Source: Hymenobacter sp. DG25A (GTDB lineage Bacteria; Bacteroidota; Bacteroidia; Cytophagales; Hymenobacteraceae). From it: a stretch of 64,000 bases of DNA. Below are positions 36,211-45,383 of the stretch, in pieces. Position 1 is the stretch's first letter. Every line of letters begins with the position of its first letter. The position numbers and the translations under genes were made by a program. The notes beneath the pieces were generated by a model that was not told where the DNA came from, searched no databases, and was given only the letters and a program-made list of their open reading frames with translations. The DNA lies in NCBI RefSeq assembly GCF_001280305.1, contig NZ_CP012623.1, positions 1,984,001-2,048,000 of the forward strand, written 5' to 3'.

Positions 36211-37521
36211 ATGGGTCCTCATTTCCTTTTCGCCACCGGTATTGAAAACAGCAACCCCACCATTCAGAACGGCACGTTGCGCGTGGATGAGATGGAGAAA
36301 TGCGGGCATTATCAGAACTGGCAAAAAGACTTTGAGCTGGTGCAGGAAATGGGCATCCATTTTCTGCGCTACGGCCCGCCCATTTACAAGACGTGGCTGG
36401 GTCCCGGGAAGTATGACTGGTCCTTTGCCGACGAAACTTTCCAGGATCTGCTGCGGCGCAACATCTCACCTATTGTAGATCTGTGCCACTTTGGGCTGCC
36501 CGACTGGCTGGGAAATTTTCAGAACCCCGATTTCCCGGCGCTTTTTGAGCAGTATGCCCGGGCCTTTGCCAAGCGCTTTCCCTGGGTGCAGCTTTACACG
36601 CCCGTCAATGAGATGTTCGTCTGCGCGGAGTTTTCCGGTTTGTTTGGGTGGTGGAATGAGCAGCTCACCACCCACTATGGCTTTGTTACCGCCCTCAAGC
36701 ACATTGTGAAGGCCAACCTACTGGCCATGCGGGCCATTCTGGAGGTGCGCGCCGATGCCATTTTCATTCAGAGCGAATCATCGGAATACTTCCACGCCGA
36801 AAACCCGGCCGCTATTCGCCCGGCCGAGATGATGAATGCGCGCCGCTTTTTGTCCCTGGATCTTAACTACGGCCGCCGGGTAGAGTCAGAAATGTATGAG
36901 TATCTGATGGATAACGGCATGACCCGGGACGAGTATCACTACTTCATGCACAACAAGATGAAGCATCATTGCATCATGGGCAATGACTATTACAAGACCA
37001 ACGAGCACCGCGTATCCTCCGACGGCAGCACCCGGCCGGCCGGCGAAGTTTTCGGCTACCACGTCATTACCACGCAGTACCACGACCGTTACCGCCTGCC
37101 GGTAATGCATACCGAAACCAACTTGGCCCAGGGCTCTACGGGCGAAGAAGCCGTGAACTGGCTCTGGAAGGAATGGGCCAATGTGCTCCGCGTGCGCAAC
37201 GACGGGGTGCCCATTGTGGGCTTCACCTGGTACTCTCTCACCGACCAGGTAGACTGGGACACGGCCCTGCGTAAGAATCATGGCAATGTAAACCCGCTGG
37301 GGCTTTACGACCTGGACCGCAACATCCGGCCCGTAGGAAAGGCTTATAAGCAGCTGATTAAGGACTGGCGGCAGGTGCTACCCACCCACAGCATGTGCCT
37401 GCAATTGCCCATTGTAATGCCCCGGGAAAGCAGCCGGATATGGGCTATACAACAGGAAGCGGAAGCCAAGAAAAACAGCGCCGATGCCTCCACGGCCCAG
37501 GCCAACACGCCGCGGGTCTAG
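36211..37521 (+). CDS. GH1-like glycoside hydrolase (clan GH-A)
   Basis: The 436-residue protein lacks a signal peptide, so it is probably cytosolic. TIM-barrel landmarks fit family 1: HFLRYGPPIYKTW, YDWSFADETFQDLLRR, VDLCHFGLPDWL, the acid/base motif LYTPVNEMF (Asn133-Glu134), a putative nucleophile Glu302 in PVMHTETNLAQG, and GFTWYSLTDQVDWDTAL near the end. Instead of the usual ENG nucleophile it has TETN, which is common in the divergent plant-type branch annotated as beta-glucosidase or dTDP-rhamnose-linked. The C-terminal 40 residues are Ala/Glu/Lys-rich. It stands 21 bases before an SDR gene and may process a sugar intermediate; the substrate is unknown. Confidence 0.83.
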   Translation: MGPHFLFATGIENSNPTIQNGTLRVDEMEKCGHYQNWQKDFELVQEMGIHFLRYGPPIYKTWLGPGKYDWSFADETFQDLLRRNISPIVDLCHFGLPDWLGNFQNPDFPALFEQYARAFAKRFPWVQLYTPVNEMFVCAEFSGLFGWWNEQLTTHYGFVTALKHIVKANLLAMRAILEVRADAIFIQSESSEYFHAENPAAIRPAEMMNARRFLSLDLNYGRRVESEMYEYLMDNGMTRDEYHYFMHNKMKHHCIMGNDYYKTNEHRVSSDGSTRPAGEVFGYHVITTQYHDRYRLPVMHTETNLAQGSTGEEAVNWLWKEWANVLRVRNDGVPIVGFTWYSLTDQVDWDTALRKNHGNVNPLGLYDLDRNIRPVGKAYKQLIKDWRQVLPTHSMCLQLPIVMPRESSRIWAIQQEAEAKKNSADASTAQANTPRV

Positions 37522-37542
37522 TACCTGCCAACTCTCTCTCCT

Positions 37543-38289
37543 ATGATGAAAGCCAGATTTCAGGATAAAGTAGCCATCATTACCGGCGGGGCCAGTGGCA
37601 TTGGCCTGGCGGCCGCCAAACGCCTGGCCAGCGAGGGCGCCCGAATTGTTTTAGCCGACTACAAACAGACTAACCTAGACGCCGCGGTGCCGGCCGTGAC
37701 GGACGCCGGGGCCCCTGCGGTCTGGGGCAGCCTGTGCAACGTGGCCGTTGAAGCTGAGGTAGAAGCCACTGTAGCAGGCACGCTGGAACGCTTCGGGCGG
37801 CTGGATGTAATAGTGAATAATGCGGGGCTGATGCAGTTTAAACCCCTGGAAGAGCTAACAGGGGAAGATTGGCTGCGGATCCTGAACGTAGATTTGCTGG
37901 GTGCCTTCTATTTTACCAAGCAGGCGTTTATGCACATGGCTCCCGGCGGTAACATTGTAAACGTATCCAGCATACACGCCGTGGAAACCAGCCCGTTGGT
38001 GGCACCTTATGCCGCGGCAAAGGCAGCTTTGTTGTCGCTCACCCGTTCGGCCTCCCTGGAAGGCAAGCCCAAAGGAATTCGCACCAACGTTATTCTGCCC
38101 GGCGCCATCGACACGCCCATGCTCTGGGATAATCCCAACATAAAAAGCGGGGTGGAATGCATCGATAAAGCCAATGTGGGCCAGCCCGAAGACGTGGCGG
38201 CTACAATTGCCTATCTGGCTTCTGATGATGCCCACTTCGTGCAGGGCGCCGAAGTGCGCATTGATGGCGGCCGCCTTACCCGGCTCTAA
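37543..38289 (+). CDS. short-chain dehydrogenase/reductase
   Basis: The 248-residue classical SDR has cofactor motif TGGASGIGLAAAKRL (residues about 15-29), NNAGLM, the catalytic Ser in IVNVSSIHAVETS and Tyr-x3-Lys in APYAAAKAALLSL. The closing VQGAEVRIDGGRLTRL is standard. Substrate preference cannot be read; sugar or polyol oxidation fits the neighbouring GH1-like gene with which it forms a pair. ADYKQTN after beta-2 contains an Asp that favours NAD over NADP. Confidence 0.92.
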   Translation: MMKARFQDKVAIITGGASGIGLAAAKRLASEGARIVLADYKQTNLDAAVPAVTDAGAPAVWGSLCNVAVEAEVEATVAGTLERFGRLDVIVNNAGLMQFKPLEELTGEDWLRILNVDLLGAFYFTKQAFMHMAPGGNIVNVSSIHAVETSPLVAPYAAAKAALLSLTRSASLEGKPKGIRTNVILPGAIDTPMLWDNPNIKSGVECIDKANVGQPEDVAATIAYLASDDAHFVQGAEVRIDGGRLTRL

Positions 38290-38382
38290 ATTCTTAAGTC
38301 TGGCGACTTACTCGCCTCATTATAACTCACCCACTTTGCAGAGGGTTTCCCCATAATAATCAACAACTTATATCAAAGGCAT

Positions 38383-39114
38383 ATGCGCAACCAGAATAAG
38401 ACAATCCGGCGAGAAAAAGCATCTGGGCCTCCCGAGCAAAGTATTACCCTAATTCACATCCGCTTAACAAAAGCCTTAGCGGGCTTGGTGCTGCTTATGC
38501 TGTGTATGGTTAGCTGCCAAAGTAGTCCGGAGGCAGTTCAAGTACCAGCTTCGCCCGCCTCCATGCCTAAGCCGGATGTAAGCAGCGCATTGCCAGTAGA
38601 TACTGCCTCACCGGCCAGAGTCGCGGAAAAGAAGCAGTCCGTGGCCCTTACCTCCAATGCCTTGCAATTAGTAGATCAGCAAACAGGCTCTACTAAAGAA
38701 ATACCGCTTGGCATGCCATTAGAGCAAATGGTTCCTCTCTTGAATAAGGTATTCTCCCGGAAAGTATCGAATGTGGGGGTGAATTCAGAATGCGGAGTGG
38801 GCCCCTTAAAAATGGCTTCCTGGAGCAACGGCTTAACAGTAGCCTTCCAGCAAAAAAAGGGTGGTGATTGGCTGTTTGCCGGGTGGTCTGTCGGAGCTCC
38901 TGCCAGCAACTCTCATAAACCAACAACGATGGCGGGAATTGGCATTGGCTCAACCCGGGCTGAGTTGGAAAGCGCTTATGTAATAAAAGGGATAAAGACC
39001 AGCCTAGGGCAGGAATTCTCCACTTCTGCCGGCCTCTATGGAATCCTTGACCGTACAGGACCTAAGGCCAGAATTACCAGTATGTGGAGCGGGGTGAGCT
39101 GTGTTTTCAGGTAA
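38383..39114 (+). CDS. hypothetical lipoprotein
   Basis: The 243-residue protein has a long basic n-region (about 28 residues), a hydrophobic core ALAGLVLLMLCMVS and a following Cys that fits a lipobox. No nearer start codon is in frame. A Pro/Ala/Ser linker leads to a C-terminal domain of about 150 residues (NALQLVDQQTGSTKEIPLGM, MAGIGIGSTRAELESAYVIK, ARITSMWSGVSCVF), a pattern seen in small Gram-negative envelope proteins with a repeated GM/IG-x-S-x-xxL motif. The function is unknown. Codon use is less GC-rich than its neighbours. Confidence 0.72.
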   Translation: MRNQNKTIRREKASGPPEQSITLIHIRLTKALAGLVLLMLCMVSCQSSPEAVQVPASPASMPKPDVSSALPVDTASPARVAEKKQSVALTSNALQLVDQQTGSTKEIPLGMPLEQMVPLLNKVFSRKVSNVGVNSECGVGPLKMASWSNGLTVAFQQKKGGDWLFAGWSVGAPASNSHKPTTMAGIGIGSTRAELESAYVIKGIKTSLGQEFSTSAGLYGILDRTGPKARITSMWSGVSCVFR

Positions 39115-39138
39115 CTGCCCTATCTATAAAACGAATAG

Positions 39139-39162
39139 CCAGCAGATTAACCTATCTGCTGG
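39139..39162 (+). terminator. hairpin after the lipoprotein gene
   Basis: A 9-bp perfect stem (CCAGCAGAT / ATCTGCTGG) has a 6-base loop and lies 25 bases after the stop codon. It lacks a T-run, so its terminator function is uncertain. The rest of 39115-39313 holds nothing recognisable. Confidence 0.45.
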
Positions 39163-39313
39163 AGCAAAGGAACTGCGGTAAGCTGTTCCAGTCTATCCTT
39201 TTGGAGGGAGTACTAAATAAGCAACTGTTGACGCAGGGGCTGCCAGTTATATAAAATTCCCGGATAATGCTGGGAACTCCGGAACCGGCGCCGACGCTGC
39301 GTTTTCAGTTGAA

Positions 39314-39529
39314 TTAACGCACAATAAAACCCTTGGCTTCCCAGGCTTTCACATTGTGCGTGCGTACGAAACGGGTTTCAATATGCCCCCAGGCATCCTG
39401 CTTGTACATTACGGTTTTGCCCTGTTCCCGCGTGTGCATTATCTGTAAATGCTCGGCATGAGAGAGGGTGGCAACAGGAGCAGATTCTTGGGGCTTCCGC
39501 GTCCGGGTACGTTTGGTTGGTTGTGTCAT
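39314..39529 (-). CDS. small basic hypothetical protein
   Basis: The ATG at 39529 gives MTQPTKRTRTRKPQESAPVA and 71 residues. A longer frame begins inside the upstream terminator and adds a hydrophobic stretch that is probably not translated. The N-terminal 20 residues are Lys/Arg-rich; the rest (AEHLQIMHTREQGKTVMYKQ, HIETRFVRTHNVKAWEAKGF) looks like a compact fold. No family was recognised. It stands alone after the terminator of the nuclease gene. Confidence 0.6.
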   Translation of the reverse strand: MTQPTKRTRTRKPQESAPVATLSHAEHLQIMHTREQGKTVMYKQDAWGHIETRFVRTHNVKAWEAKGFIVR

Positions 39530-39553
39530 AATGGATATAACGCAAACTACGAA

Positions 39554-39594
39554 AAAAAAGAGCCCGTCTGCTAGGTGCAAACGGGCTCTTTTTT
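39554..39594 (-). terminator. intrinsic terminator after the nuclease gene
   Basis: A 14-bp perfect stem, AAAAAAGAGCCCGT (39554-39567) with ACGGGCTCTTTTTT (39581-39594), encloses a 13-base loop and carries the T-run in the minus-strand RNA. Confidence 0.92.
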
Positions 39595-39618
39595 AAATAT
39601 AAAGTAAAAGTGAAGGCT

Positions 39619-40503
39619 TTATTGGGTTGGGCCTGAATCTATTCGAGATTCAATGGTACTTTGTACAGTACTGGACACGGCGGAGAGTAAATTATAACCG
39701 GTAGCCTGCTCAATGGCATCCACGCTGGTGCGGTAGCTGCCCCAGCTTGTGCTCAGGCCATTGTCGTTGGGCGTATCCACGGCAATGACGCGCGTGCTGG
39801 AACTCACCCGTGCGGCGTCGCCCGTGCCATTGGGCAGCACCACAATAACTTTCCAGATGCGGTTGGGCACCGTTACGCGCCCGCTGTTGATGGTGGTGAA
39901 GTAGCCGGCCGAGCCCGTGCCGCCTTTCCCGTATTGCCCCATGATGATGTAGAGCTCATTGCCTTGTCCGGCCAGGGTGCGGCAGTAGTTCTCCAGGCTG
40001 GCCCAGGTCTGCTGGTTGTTGCGTGGGGCCTGCGGTATCATGTTGCTCATCAGGAAGGTGGCCGAGTTGTCGCTGATGGAGCCGGTGCGGTCGGCGGAGG
40101 GGCAGTTGTGGCCCCGATCGAAGCCCGAGCCGGAGTAGCTGGAAGCCAATACCTGATACCAGCCGGCGGGCAGCGTGTTATCGGCCCGGAAGTCGTCCTG
40201 GCGGGCGGCAGAACCCAGCCAGGCCGAGCTCAGGTGCCAGCTCACCCAGTTGGGCGTGCCCCGGTCGCGGTGGTAGCTCAGTGTGTATTGGGGCTTCACC
40301 AGCAGGTAGTTCCAATATTGAGCAGCGTCCGTGATGGCGCCGCTGGGGTTGCCCAGGGCTAAGTTGCCGTCCCGCGTGGCCGTTGCCGCACTGGTTTGGG
40401 CGGTAGTAGTAGGCTGAGGAGCTACCAGTTCCTCTTTGGAACAGGAAAAGGCCAGCGTGCCCAGCAGTGCCAGGCTGGTCATTCGGAAAAGATTCTGCTT
40501 CAT
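39619..40503 (-). CDS. secreted DNA/RNA non-specific endonuclease (NUC1 family), lipoprotein
   Basis: The 294-residue protein has an SPII signal, MTSLALLGTLAFSCSKEELV, with the lipid Cys at about 20. The mature domain carries the His-Me finger motif GFDRGHNCPSADRTGS (catalytic His in DRGH), followed by ATFLMSNMIPQAPRNNQQTW (Asn for Mg2+ binding) and WASLENYCR. These are the conserved blocks of Serratia-type nucleases. It would degrade extracellular nucleic acid at the cell surface. It is monocistronic with its own terminator. Confidence 0.94.
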   Translation of the reverse strand: MKQNLFRMTSLALLGTLAFSCSKEELVAPQPTTTAQTSAATATRDGNLALGNPSGAITDAAQYWNYLLVKPQYTLSYHRDRGTPNWVSWHLSSAWLGSAARQDDFRADNTLPAGWYQVLASSYSGSGFDRGHNCPSADRTGSISDNSATFLMSNMIPQAPRNNQQTWASLENYCRTLAGQGNELYIIMGQYGKGGTGSAGYFTTINSGRVTVPNRIWKVIVVLPNGTGDAARVSSSTRVIAVDTPNDNGLSTSWGSYRTSVDAIEQATGYNLLSAVSSTVQSTIESRIDSGPTQ

Positions 40504-40832
40504 ACAGGTTAGTTTGGGGTGGTGAGATAGAGAAGAGCAAAGATGCAGCAGCAGAAAAGCCGGTACGTTACCGGAAGATTACCATTGCCCTTGCTTTCTT
40601 ACAATTTTATCACCCCATATAATTATGGACATTCTCAGATAAGCCCAAATTATATACAGCTTGAACCACCGGTTTCAGACGTGAATCTTATATAGTTCTG
40701 GTTATGAAAGCATTTACACTTAGAGAAACAGACTCTTCAGGCTACTGCCCAGTTCTATGCGCTTATTCAAAACGCAAAAATTAACCAAATACATAAAAGG
40801 CATAGCCCACCGTGCAGCTGGCTGAGGACGGA
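40504..40832. other. intergenic region without recognised gene
   Basis: These 329 bases are AT-rich in the middle and separate two minus-strand genes. A 6-bp hairpin (CCGGTA-CGT-TACCGG, 40560-40574) lies 57 bases upstream of the nuclease start. Nothing else was seen; an open frame overlapping 40720-41154 is a shadow of the phosphatase gene. Confidence 0.5.
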
Positions 40833-41543
40833 CTAATGCATTGTCCGTAACTCGTTCCGCGCTTGTTGTTTTTGCGCAGGACGAAAAAACAAAAGGTACA
40901 GCCCGATAACCCAGCCAATGGAGCCTAACCAGCCAGCCACCACATCGGAAGGATAGTGAGCCCCCAAGTACACCCGTGCTAACCCAATAACACCGGCCCA
41001 AAAGGCCCCGATGATCAGGACCTGCCAGCGCCAGCGCGTGGGCCACAGCAATACGCAGAGTGCCGTGGCCAGAGCAGCCGCAAACATGGCATGGCCACTG
41101 GGAAACGAGAAGCGCATGGCGGGCACAGGCGGCTCCTCCACCAGCGGAATCCATTCCAGAGGCCGGATGCGGGCCGTCAGCGCTTTACTCCACAGGTTCA
41201 ATAGCCAGGCCCCGGCCATGGCAGTTGCCATCAGCACCGCCCGCCACCGGGCGCCAACCAGCAAGTGCCCTCCTACTATGGCCAAGGTCAGAGCGCCCAT
41301 AGCCCCCGTACCACCCAAATGCGAGAGAAACACGGCCTGATTATCCAGCGCCGGGTGACGGTGGGCCTGTAGCCAGTCCAGAATGATATGATCCCACGCA
41401 AACCCCTCCCCTTTCCAGACATCCTCCGCCAGATCAATAAAGAGCATCCAAGGCACCAGCAGGCCAAGCACATACAGGCCAATCACGGTCTGATGACGCC
41501 GTAGCCAGTGTTTTACTTTCTCTAATATTTGCGGAGAAGTCAC
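40833..41543 (-). CDS. PAP2-family membrane phosphatase
   Basis: The 236-residue protein starts with GTG at 41543. It has about five or six membrane helices and the three-part active site of lipid phosphate phosphatases: a KALTARIRP-type first motif, FSFPSGHAMFAAALATAL (catalytic His of the second), and GLARVYLGAHYPSDVVAGWL (third, with His and Asp). Such enzymes dephosphorylate undecaprenyl-pyrophosphate, phosphatidate or phosphatidylglycerophosphate. The C-terminus is basic. Recycling of the undecaprenyl carrier would suit the exopolysaccharide locus, but this gene stands apart from it. Confidence 0.94.
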   Translation of the reverse strand: MTSPQILEKVKHWLRRHQTVIGLYVLGLLVPWMLFIDLAEDVWKGEGFAWDHIILDWLQAHRHPALDNQAVFLSHLGGTGAMGALTLAIVGGHLLVGARWRAVLMATAMAGAWLLNLWSKALTARIRPLEWIPLVEEPPVPAMRFSFPSGHAMFAAALATALCVLLWPTRWRWQVLIIGAFWAGVIGLARVYLGAHYPSDVVAGWLGSIGWVIGLYLLFFRPAQKQQARNELRTMH

Positions 41544-41792
41544 TGCCAGTATTGAAAAAGCCGGTGCTGCCTAATATGCTACCGCGCAGCCCGGAGCTTA
41601 TAATTAACCAGGATTAGGGGGCCAACGTTCACGGATTTTGAGTTGCTTATGGTTCAACGCTTTTATCATCTCTCCCGCTTGCTTGAATAAAGAATCACGC
41701 AGAAGAACAAATAAATATTTTTATTAGATAATATTTATGAAGTTTTTCAGGCATCCATGCACACCGATTAAACTACTTCTATATTTTCATTG

Positions 41793-42089
41793 ATGGAAAT
41801 GATCGATTTGCTTTCCCGGATCCAGACATTGGGCTATGCTCTGGATAAAGCGGCAGACGCAGCAGATACAGGGCGCAACAGCCCGCTGGAACAGGCCCGC
41901 GCTTTTCTGTTCACGCATCTGGCCCAGGAGCCGGTCCGCCCCCATCGGGCTGATGATGTGCTAGAGCTATTGGCTCCCTCGCCCCACAACCATTTAAACT
42001 GGGAGCAGCAGCGGGCGCTGGTGCTGGAGGGTCTGGCTATTCTGCGACAGGTGTTCCTGCGCAAAGCGCCCCTTAGCTATTCTACTTAA
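41793..42089 (+). CDS. small hypothetical protein
   Basis: The frame gives 98 residues from the ATG at 41793 (MEMIDLLSRIQTLGYALDKA); a further in-frame ATG two codons on is equally possible. It is predicted helical, acidic and soluble, with no family recognised. GC content and codon use fit a real gene, and it follows an AT-rich 40-base stretch that could hold a promoter. The gap before it (41544-41792) holds nothing recognisable. Confidence 0.6.
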   Translation: MEMIDLLSRIQTLGYALDKAADAADTGRNSPLEQARAFLFTHLAQEPVRPHRADDVLELLAPSPHNHLNWEQQRALVLEGLAILRQVFLRKAPLSYST

Positions 42090-42208
42090 CCTGCTACCAA
42101 TAATACAAGCAGTTAGCTCTTTCCCTGCCAGGTGCTCTAGGTGCTAATGGACAGCTCATACGGCGTCCGTCACACTACTTCTATTCAAATCCTAACCAGA
42201 TCCACGTT

Positions 42209-42577
42209 ATGCGAGTTTTTGCCTTCCTGCTGGTCCTGCTATTCCTAGGTTTTGCCGCCGTACAATACAACGACCCCGACCCTTACCTCTGGATTCCGAT
42301 TTACCTTTTTCCGGCTGTTATATCGGCCGTGATTTTTACCGGCCGGCGAGTACCACCCCTGCTACTGGCATTGGGGGCCATTGTCTTTTTGGTGTTTTCC
42401 TATTTTCAGTGGCCCGCACACTGGGAAGGAGTAGCGCTGAAAAATGGCATGAAAGACATCAATATTGAAGAAGGCCGCGAGGCGCTGGGATTGATAATTT
42501 GCGCAGCCGCTTTGTTGCTCTATTGGGTATACCTGACTAGGTTTAAAGTAAAAGCCCCTGAACACGTTGCCCATTAA
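42209..42577 (+). CDS. TMEM220-family small membrane protein
   Basis: The 122-residue protein has four hydrophobic helices. The first loop contains AAVQYNDPDPYLWIPIYLFP, the hallmark of the transmembrane-220 family, and the second half has GREALGLIICAAALLLYWVY. The function of the family is unknown. It stands alone between the 98-residue protein and the convergent ebo operon. Confidence 0.88.
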   Translation: MRVFAFLLVLLFLGFAAVQYNDPDPYLWIPIYLFPAVISAVIFTGRRVPPLLLALGAIVFLVFSYFQWPAHWEGVALKNGMKDINIEEGREALGLIICAAALLLYWVYLTRFKVKAPEHVAH

Positions 42578-42625
42578 GTATTGGCTCTTATTCCAGGCAA
42601 AAAAACCTCAGCTTATTCGCTTATT

Positions 42626-43999
42626 TCAGGCCCGTAAATGCGCTAGAATTACGTCAAACACGGCCGGCGCATCTATTGAATCCTGGGGCAACAACTGATG
42701 GCTGCGGCTCATCAGCAGCGGGCCTTCCGCAGGGGTTTCGGGCTCTCGTCCGTGGGAGCCTTTTATGAGGCTGGCATCCAGCGGAATGATGTCCATCAGC
42801 ATCCGGAAACCCAGCTTTTTTCGCAGCAGCTTCAGGCCTATTTTGGGTTTCAGAAACCGGATAGTGGGGTTGGTGAACATCTCCACGGGGTCGTAGCCGG
42901 GCTTGCGGTGAATATCGACGATGCGGGCAAAATCCGGGGCCCGGGCATCATCCAGCCAATAGTAATACGTAAACCAGGCGCCCTTTTCAGCTACCGCAAT
43001 CAGCTCGCCGGCACGGGCATGGTTTAGGTGGTGGGCGGCTTTTTCTTCGGGACCCAGCACCCTGTCCACGCCGGGCACTTTCTCCAGCAGCTCCCGCACG
43101 GCCGTTATTTTGGAAGGATCCTGAACGTAAATATGCGCCAGTTGGTGGTCGGCCAGGGCAAACGCCTGGCAGGTGCCGGCATCCAGCAGCTCCAGGCCCC
43201 GCTCCTCCCGAATGGAGAGGTAGCCGTTTTCCCGCAACACGCGGTTCAGATGCACCGGGCGGGAAACCTCAGCAATGCCGTACTCGGACAGAAAAATAAC
43301 CTGCGCACCGGCGCTTTCAAAATAGGTGGCCAGGAGCTGGCACACCCCATCAATTTCCTGTAAATCGGTAGCTACTCTTTTATCCCCGGGGCCGTAGCGC
43401 TGGGCGTTATAATCAAGGTGCGGCAGGTAAACCAGCGTGAGCGTGGGGTGGTAGCGCTTATCGGTTTCGATGGCGGCCTCGGCAATCCATCGGCTGGAGT
43501 TGATGGTGGTGCGCGGGCCCCAGTATTCAAACAGCGGAAACGGGCCCAGCTTGGCTTCCAGCTGGGGGCGCAGCTCCATGGGATAGGTGTAGCAGTCGGG
43601 CATTTTGCGGCCATCGGCCAGGTACTGCGGGCGCGGGGTTACCACGTAATCGGCGGTGCTGTACATGGCATACCACCAGCAGATATTGGCGCAGGTGAAA
43701 GTGGGGTCCTCGGCTTTGGCAACGTCCCAGATTTTCGGGGCCTCTACCAGCCGGTTAGATTGCCGCCAAAACCTGGGCTCACACTCGTCGCGGAAATACC
43801 AGCCGTTGCCTACAATGCCGTGGTCCGTGGGCCACTTACCCGTAAGGTAGGTTGATTGCACCGAGCAGGTTACCGCGGGCAGCACATGACCGACGGAAAC
43901 CATTTTTGCTTCTTCTGACCACCGCTTTAGAAAGGGCGTATGCTCCCCTATCAAAGCCGGGGTCAGTCCTACCACATCAATCACAACTGTTTTACGCAT
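42626..43999 (-). CDS. eboF: EboF: alkaline-phosphatase-fold phosphodiesterase/pyrophosphatase
   Basis: The 457-residue protein without signal peptide has the type I phosphodiesterase/nucleotide pyrophosphatase fold: first metal Asp in VVIDVVGLTP, nucleophile Thr in PAVTCSVQSTYLTGKWPTDH, metal ligands in YLPHLDYNAQRYG and IFLSEYGIAEVSRPVHL, and His in IKGSHGREPE. It is the last gene of the six-gene ebo operon, 47 bases after eboE. In the known ebo operons this member is proposed to hydrolyse a phosphate-linked intermediate. The reaction is unknown. Confidence 0.9.
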   Translation of the reverse strand: MRKTVVIDVVGLTPALIGEHTPFLKRWSEEAKMVSVGHVLPAVTCSVQSTYLTGKWPTDHGIVGNGWYFRDECEPRFWRQSNRLVEAPKIWDVAKAEDPTFTCANICWWYAMYSTADYVVTPRPQYLADGRKMPDCYTYPMELRPQLEAKLGPFPLFEYWGPRTTINSSRWIAEAAIETDKRYHPTLTLVYLPHLDYNAQRYGPGDKRVATDLQEIDGVCQLLATYFESAGAQVIFLSEYGIAEVSRPVHLNRVLRENGYLSIREERGLELLDAGTCQAFALADHQLAHIYVQDPSKITAVRELLEKVPGVDRVLGPEEKAAHHLNHARAGELIAVAEKGAWFTYYYWLDDARAPDFARIVDIHRKPGYDPVEMFTNPTIRFLKPKIGLKLLRKKLGFRMLMDIIPLDASLIKGSHGREPETPAEGPLLMSRSHQLLPQDSIDAPAVFDVILAHLRA

Positions 44000-44046
44000 A
44001 GCAACTTACTTTCCAGTGTCGGTAGAATAAAGGCCGGGTTACCTGA

Positions 44047-45327
44047 CTAGGTCAGCGTAACTTTGATTGGGCCGGAGGATGGCTTGGCCGCATTTTCCGG
44101 CTCTACAGCCTTCGCGGGAAGATGCTGCTGCACCCATTCCAGCTCCCGCGCAATGGAGGAAACCAGGTCCTGCTTGATATCCGGGGGCAACACTTCCCAG
44201 GTATAGGTTTCTACTTCTAAATAGCTGGTAATCGGCTGCGCAGCCAGTGCCCACAGCACTTTCAGGATTTCCGACTGGGTAGATTGCACCCGGTTATAAC
44301 AGGCCAGAAACACCGGCACATGAAAATGGGAGCGCCACTCCCGGGCCTGCTCCTGCATGATATGTGGCAGAGCCTCCGGTAAATCGGCGTAGTGCGTGAT
44401 GCTCTCGTCCTGGTTGCGCACTAGCACCTGATGCAGGTAGGTGGATTCGGCGAAGGCTTCGAACTCTTGGGTCAATTCCTGGCGCTCTTCTATTTCCAGG
44501 GGCAAATCGGCCTTAAGGGCTGCGCTAATCTGCACTCGGCCTACCTTGATATTCCGGGCGGCTAACCGCTCAAAAACTGTGGCCGGCTCCTCGTACACGA
44601 GGGCAAAGTGGCACACATCGTAGCACAGCTGCACGTGCTCGTAAACGGCCTGGGTTGCGCTTTCGGGGCTCAAACCTAACTGTTGTTGGAGGTGCCGGGA
44701 AACCTGGGGCAGCAGATATTGCTCATAGTAAGAGATAAATTCCGTTGAGTCTTCGAGCAGCCCATCCGGCTCGGGCTCGATATCCAGGTGTATGAGCCGG
44801 CCGGTTTGCTGCCGCAGGATAACAAGCTCTTCTACCAAGGTGGCCAGGTGCCGGGTGCTGGCCTGCAGCACCGCCTCGGTTTGCTGCGCATGGCCTGCCA
44901 GCCAGGGTTTGTATGACAAAGGAGAAGTGGAAATGCCTCCGTCCAGCCCATCCGGTAGTAACCCGGCCAATACCCGCGCCAGGCGCCTGGTGTACTCCAG
45001 CCGCGCCGGGGTTGTCCAGTCGGGCCGGTGCACCTCGTCTTTCACTGCTTCCCCGTGGAAGCTGCCAAAGGGAAACCCATTGATGATGGGCACATAGAGC
45101 TGGTGCTGGGTAAGCCAGGCTTTGAACTCTGCCAGCTGATCCGGCTGTACCAGTTCCCGGCTGGCTTCATCAGAGAGGCGCAGGCCCAAGGCAAACGTCG
45201 CATCCGGCGAAACCCGCTCCTTTACCGGCAGCACATACGTGCGCAGACTTTCGAAAACCTCCGCCCAGGTTTCTCCCGGATGAATGTTGGTGCAGTAGGT
45301 AAGATGATAGCCCTGCGGGATATTCAT
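44047..45327 (-). CDS. eboE: EboE: TIM-barrel metabolite traffic protein
   Basis: The ATG at 45327 gives MNIPQGYHLTYCTNIHPGET and 426 residues; the longer frame adds 21 non-homologous residues. The fold is that of xylose isomerase/AP endonuclease IV: YCTNIHPGETWAEVFESLRT, INGFPFGSFHGEAVKDEVHR, IHLDIEPEPDGLLEDSTEFI, HVQLCYDVCHFALVYEEPAT. His, Glu and Asp positions expected for a divalent metal site are present. Its reaction is not known. It follows eboD after 56 bases. Confidence 0.92.
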   Translation of the reverse strand: MNIPQGYHLTYCTNIHPGETWAEVFESLRTYVLPVKERVSPDATFALGLRLSDEASRELVQPDQLAEFKAWLTQHQLYVPIINGFPFGSFHGEAVKDEVHRPDWTTPARLEYTRRLARVLAGLLPDGLDGGISTSPLSYKPWLAGHAQQTEAVLQASTRHLATLVEELVILRQQTGRLIHLDIEPEPDGLLEDSTEFISYYEQYLLPQVSRHLQQQLGLSPESATQAVYEHVQLCYDVCHFALVYEEPATVFERLAARNIKVGRVQISAALKADLPLEIEERQELTQEFEAFAESTYLHQVLVRNQDESITHYADLPEALPHIMQEQAREWRSHFHVPVFLACYNRVQSTQSEILKVLWALAAQPITSYLEVETYTWEVLPPDIKQDLVSSIARELEWVQQHLPAKAVEPENAAKPSSGPIKVTLT

Positions 45328-45383
45328 AGCTTTCGTGTGCTGCCGGTGAGATAAGATGGCGTGATGAGAGTGGCGGCGCCTGT

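Noticed and set aside
40720..41154. 144-codon minus-strand frame overlapping the PAP2 phosphatase
   Set aside because: It overlaps the phosphatase active-site region in another frame; the phosphatase frame has all three motifs.
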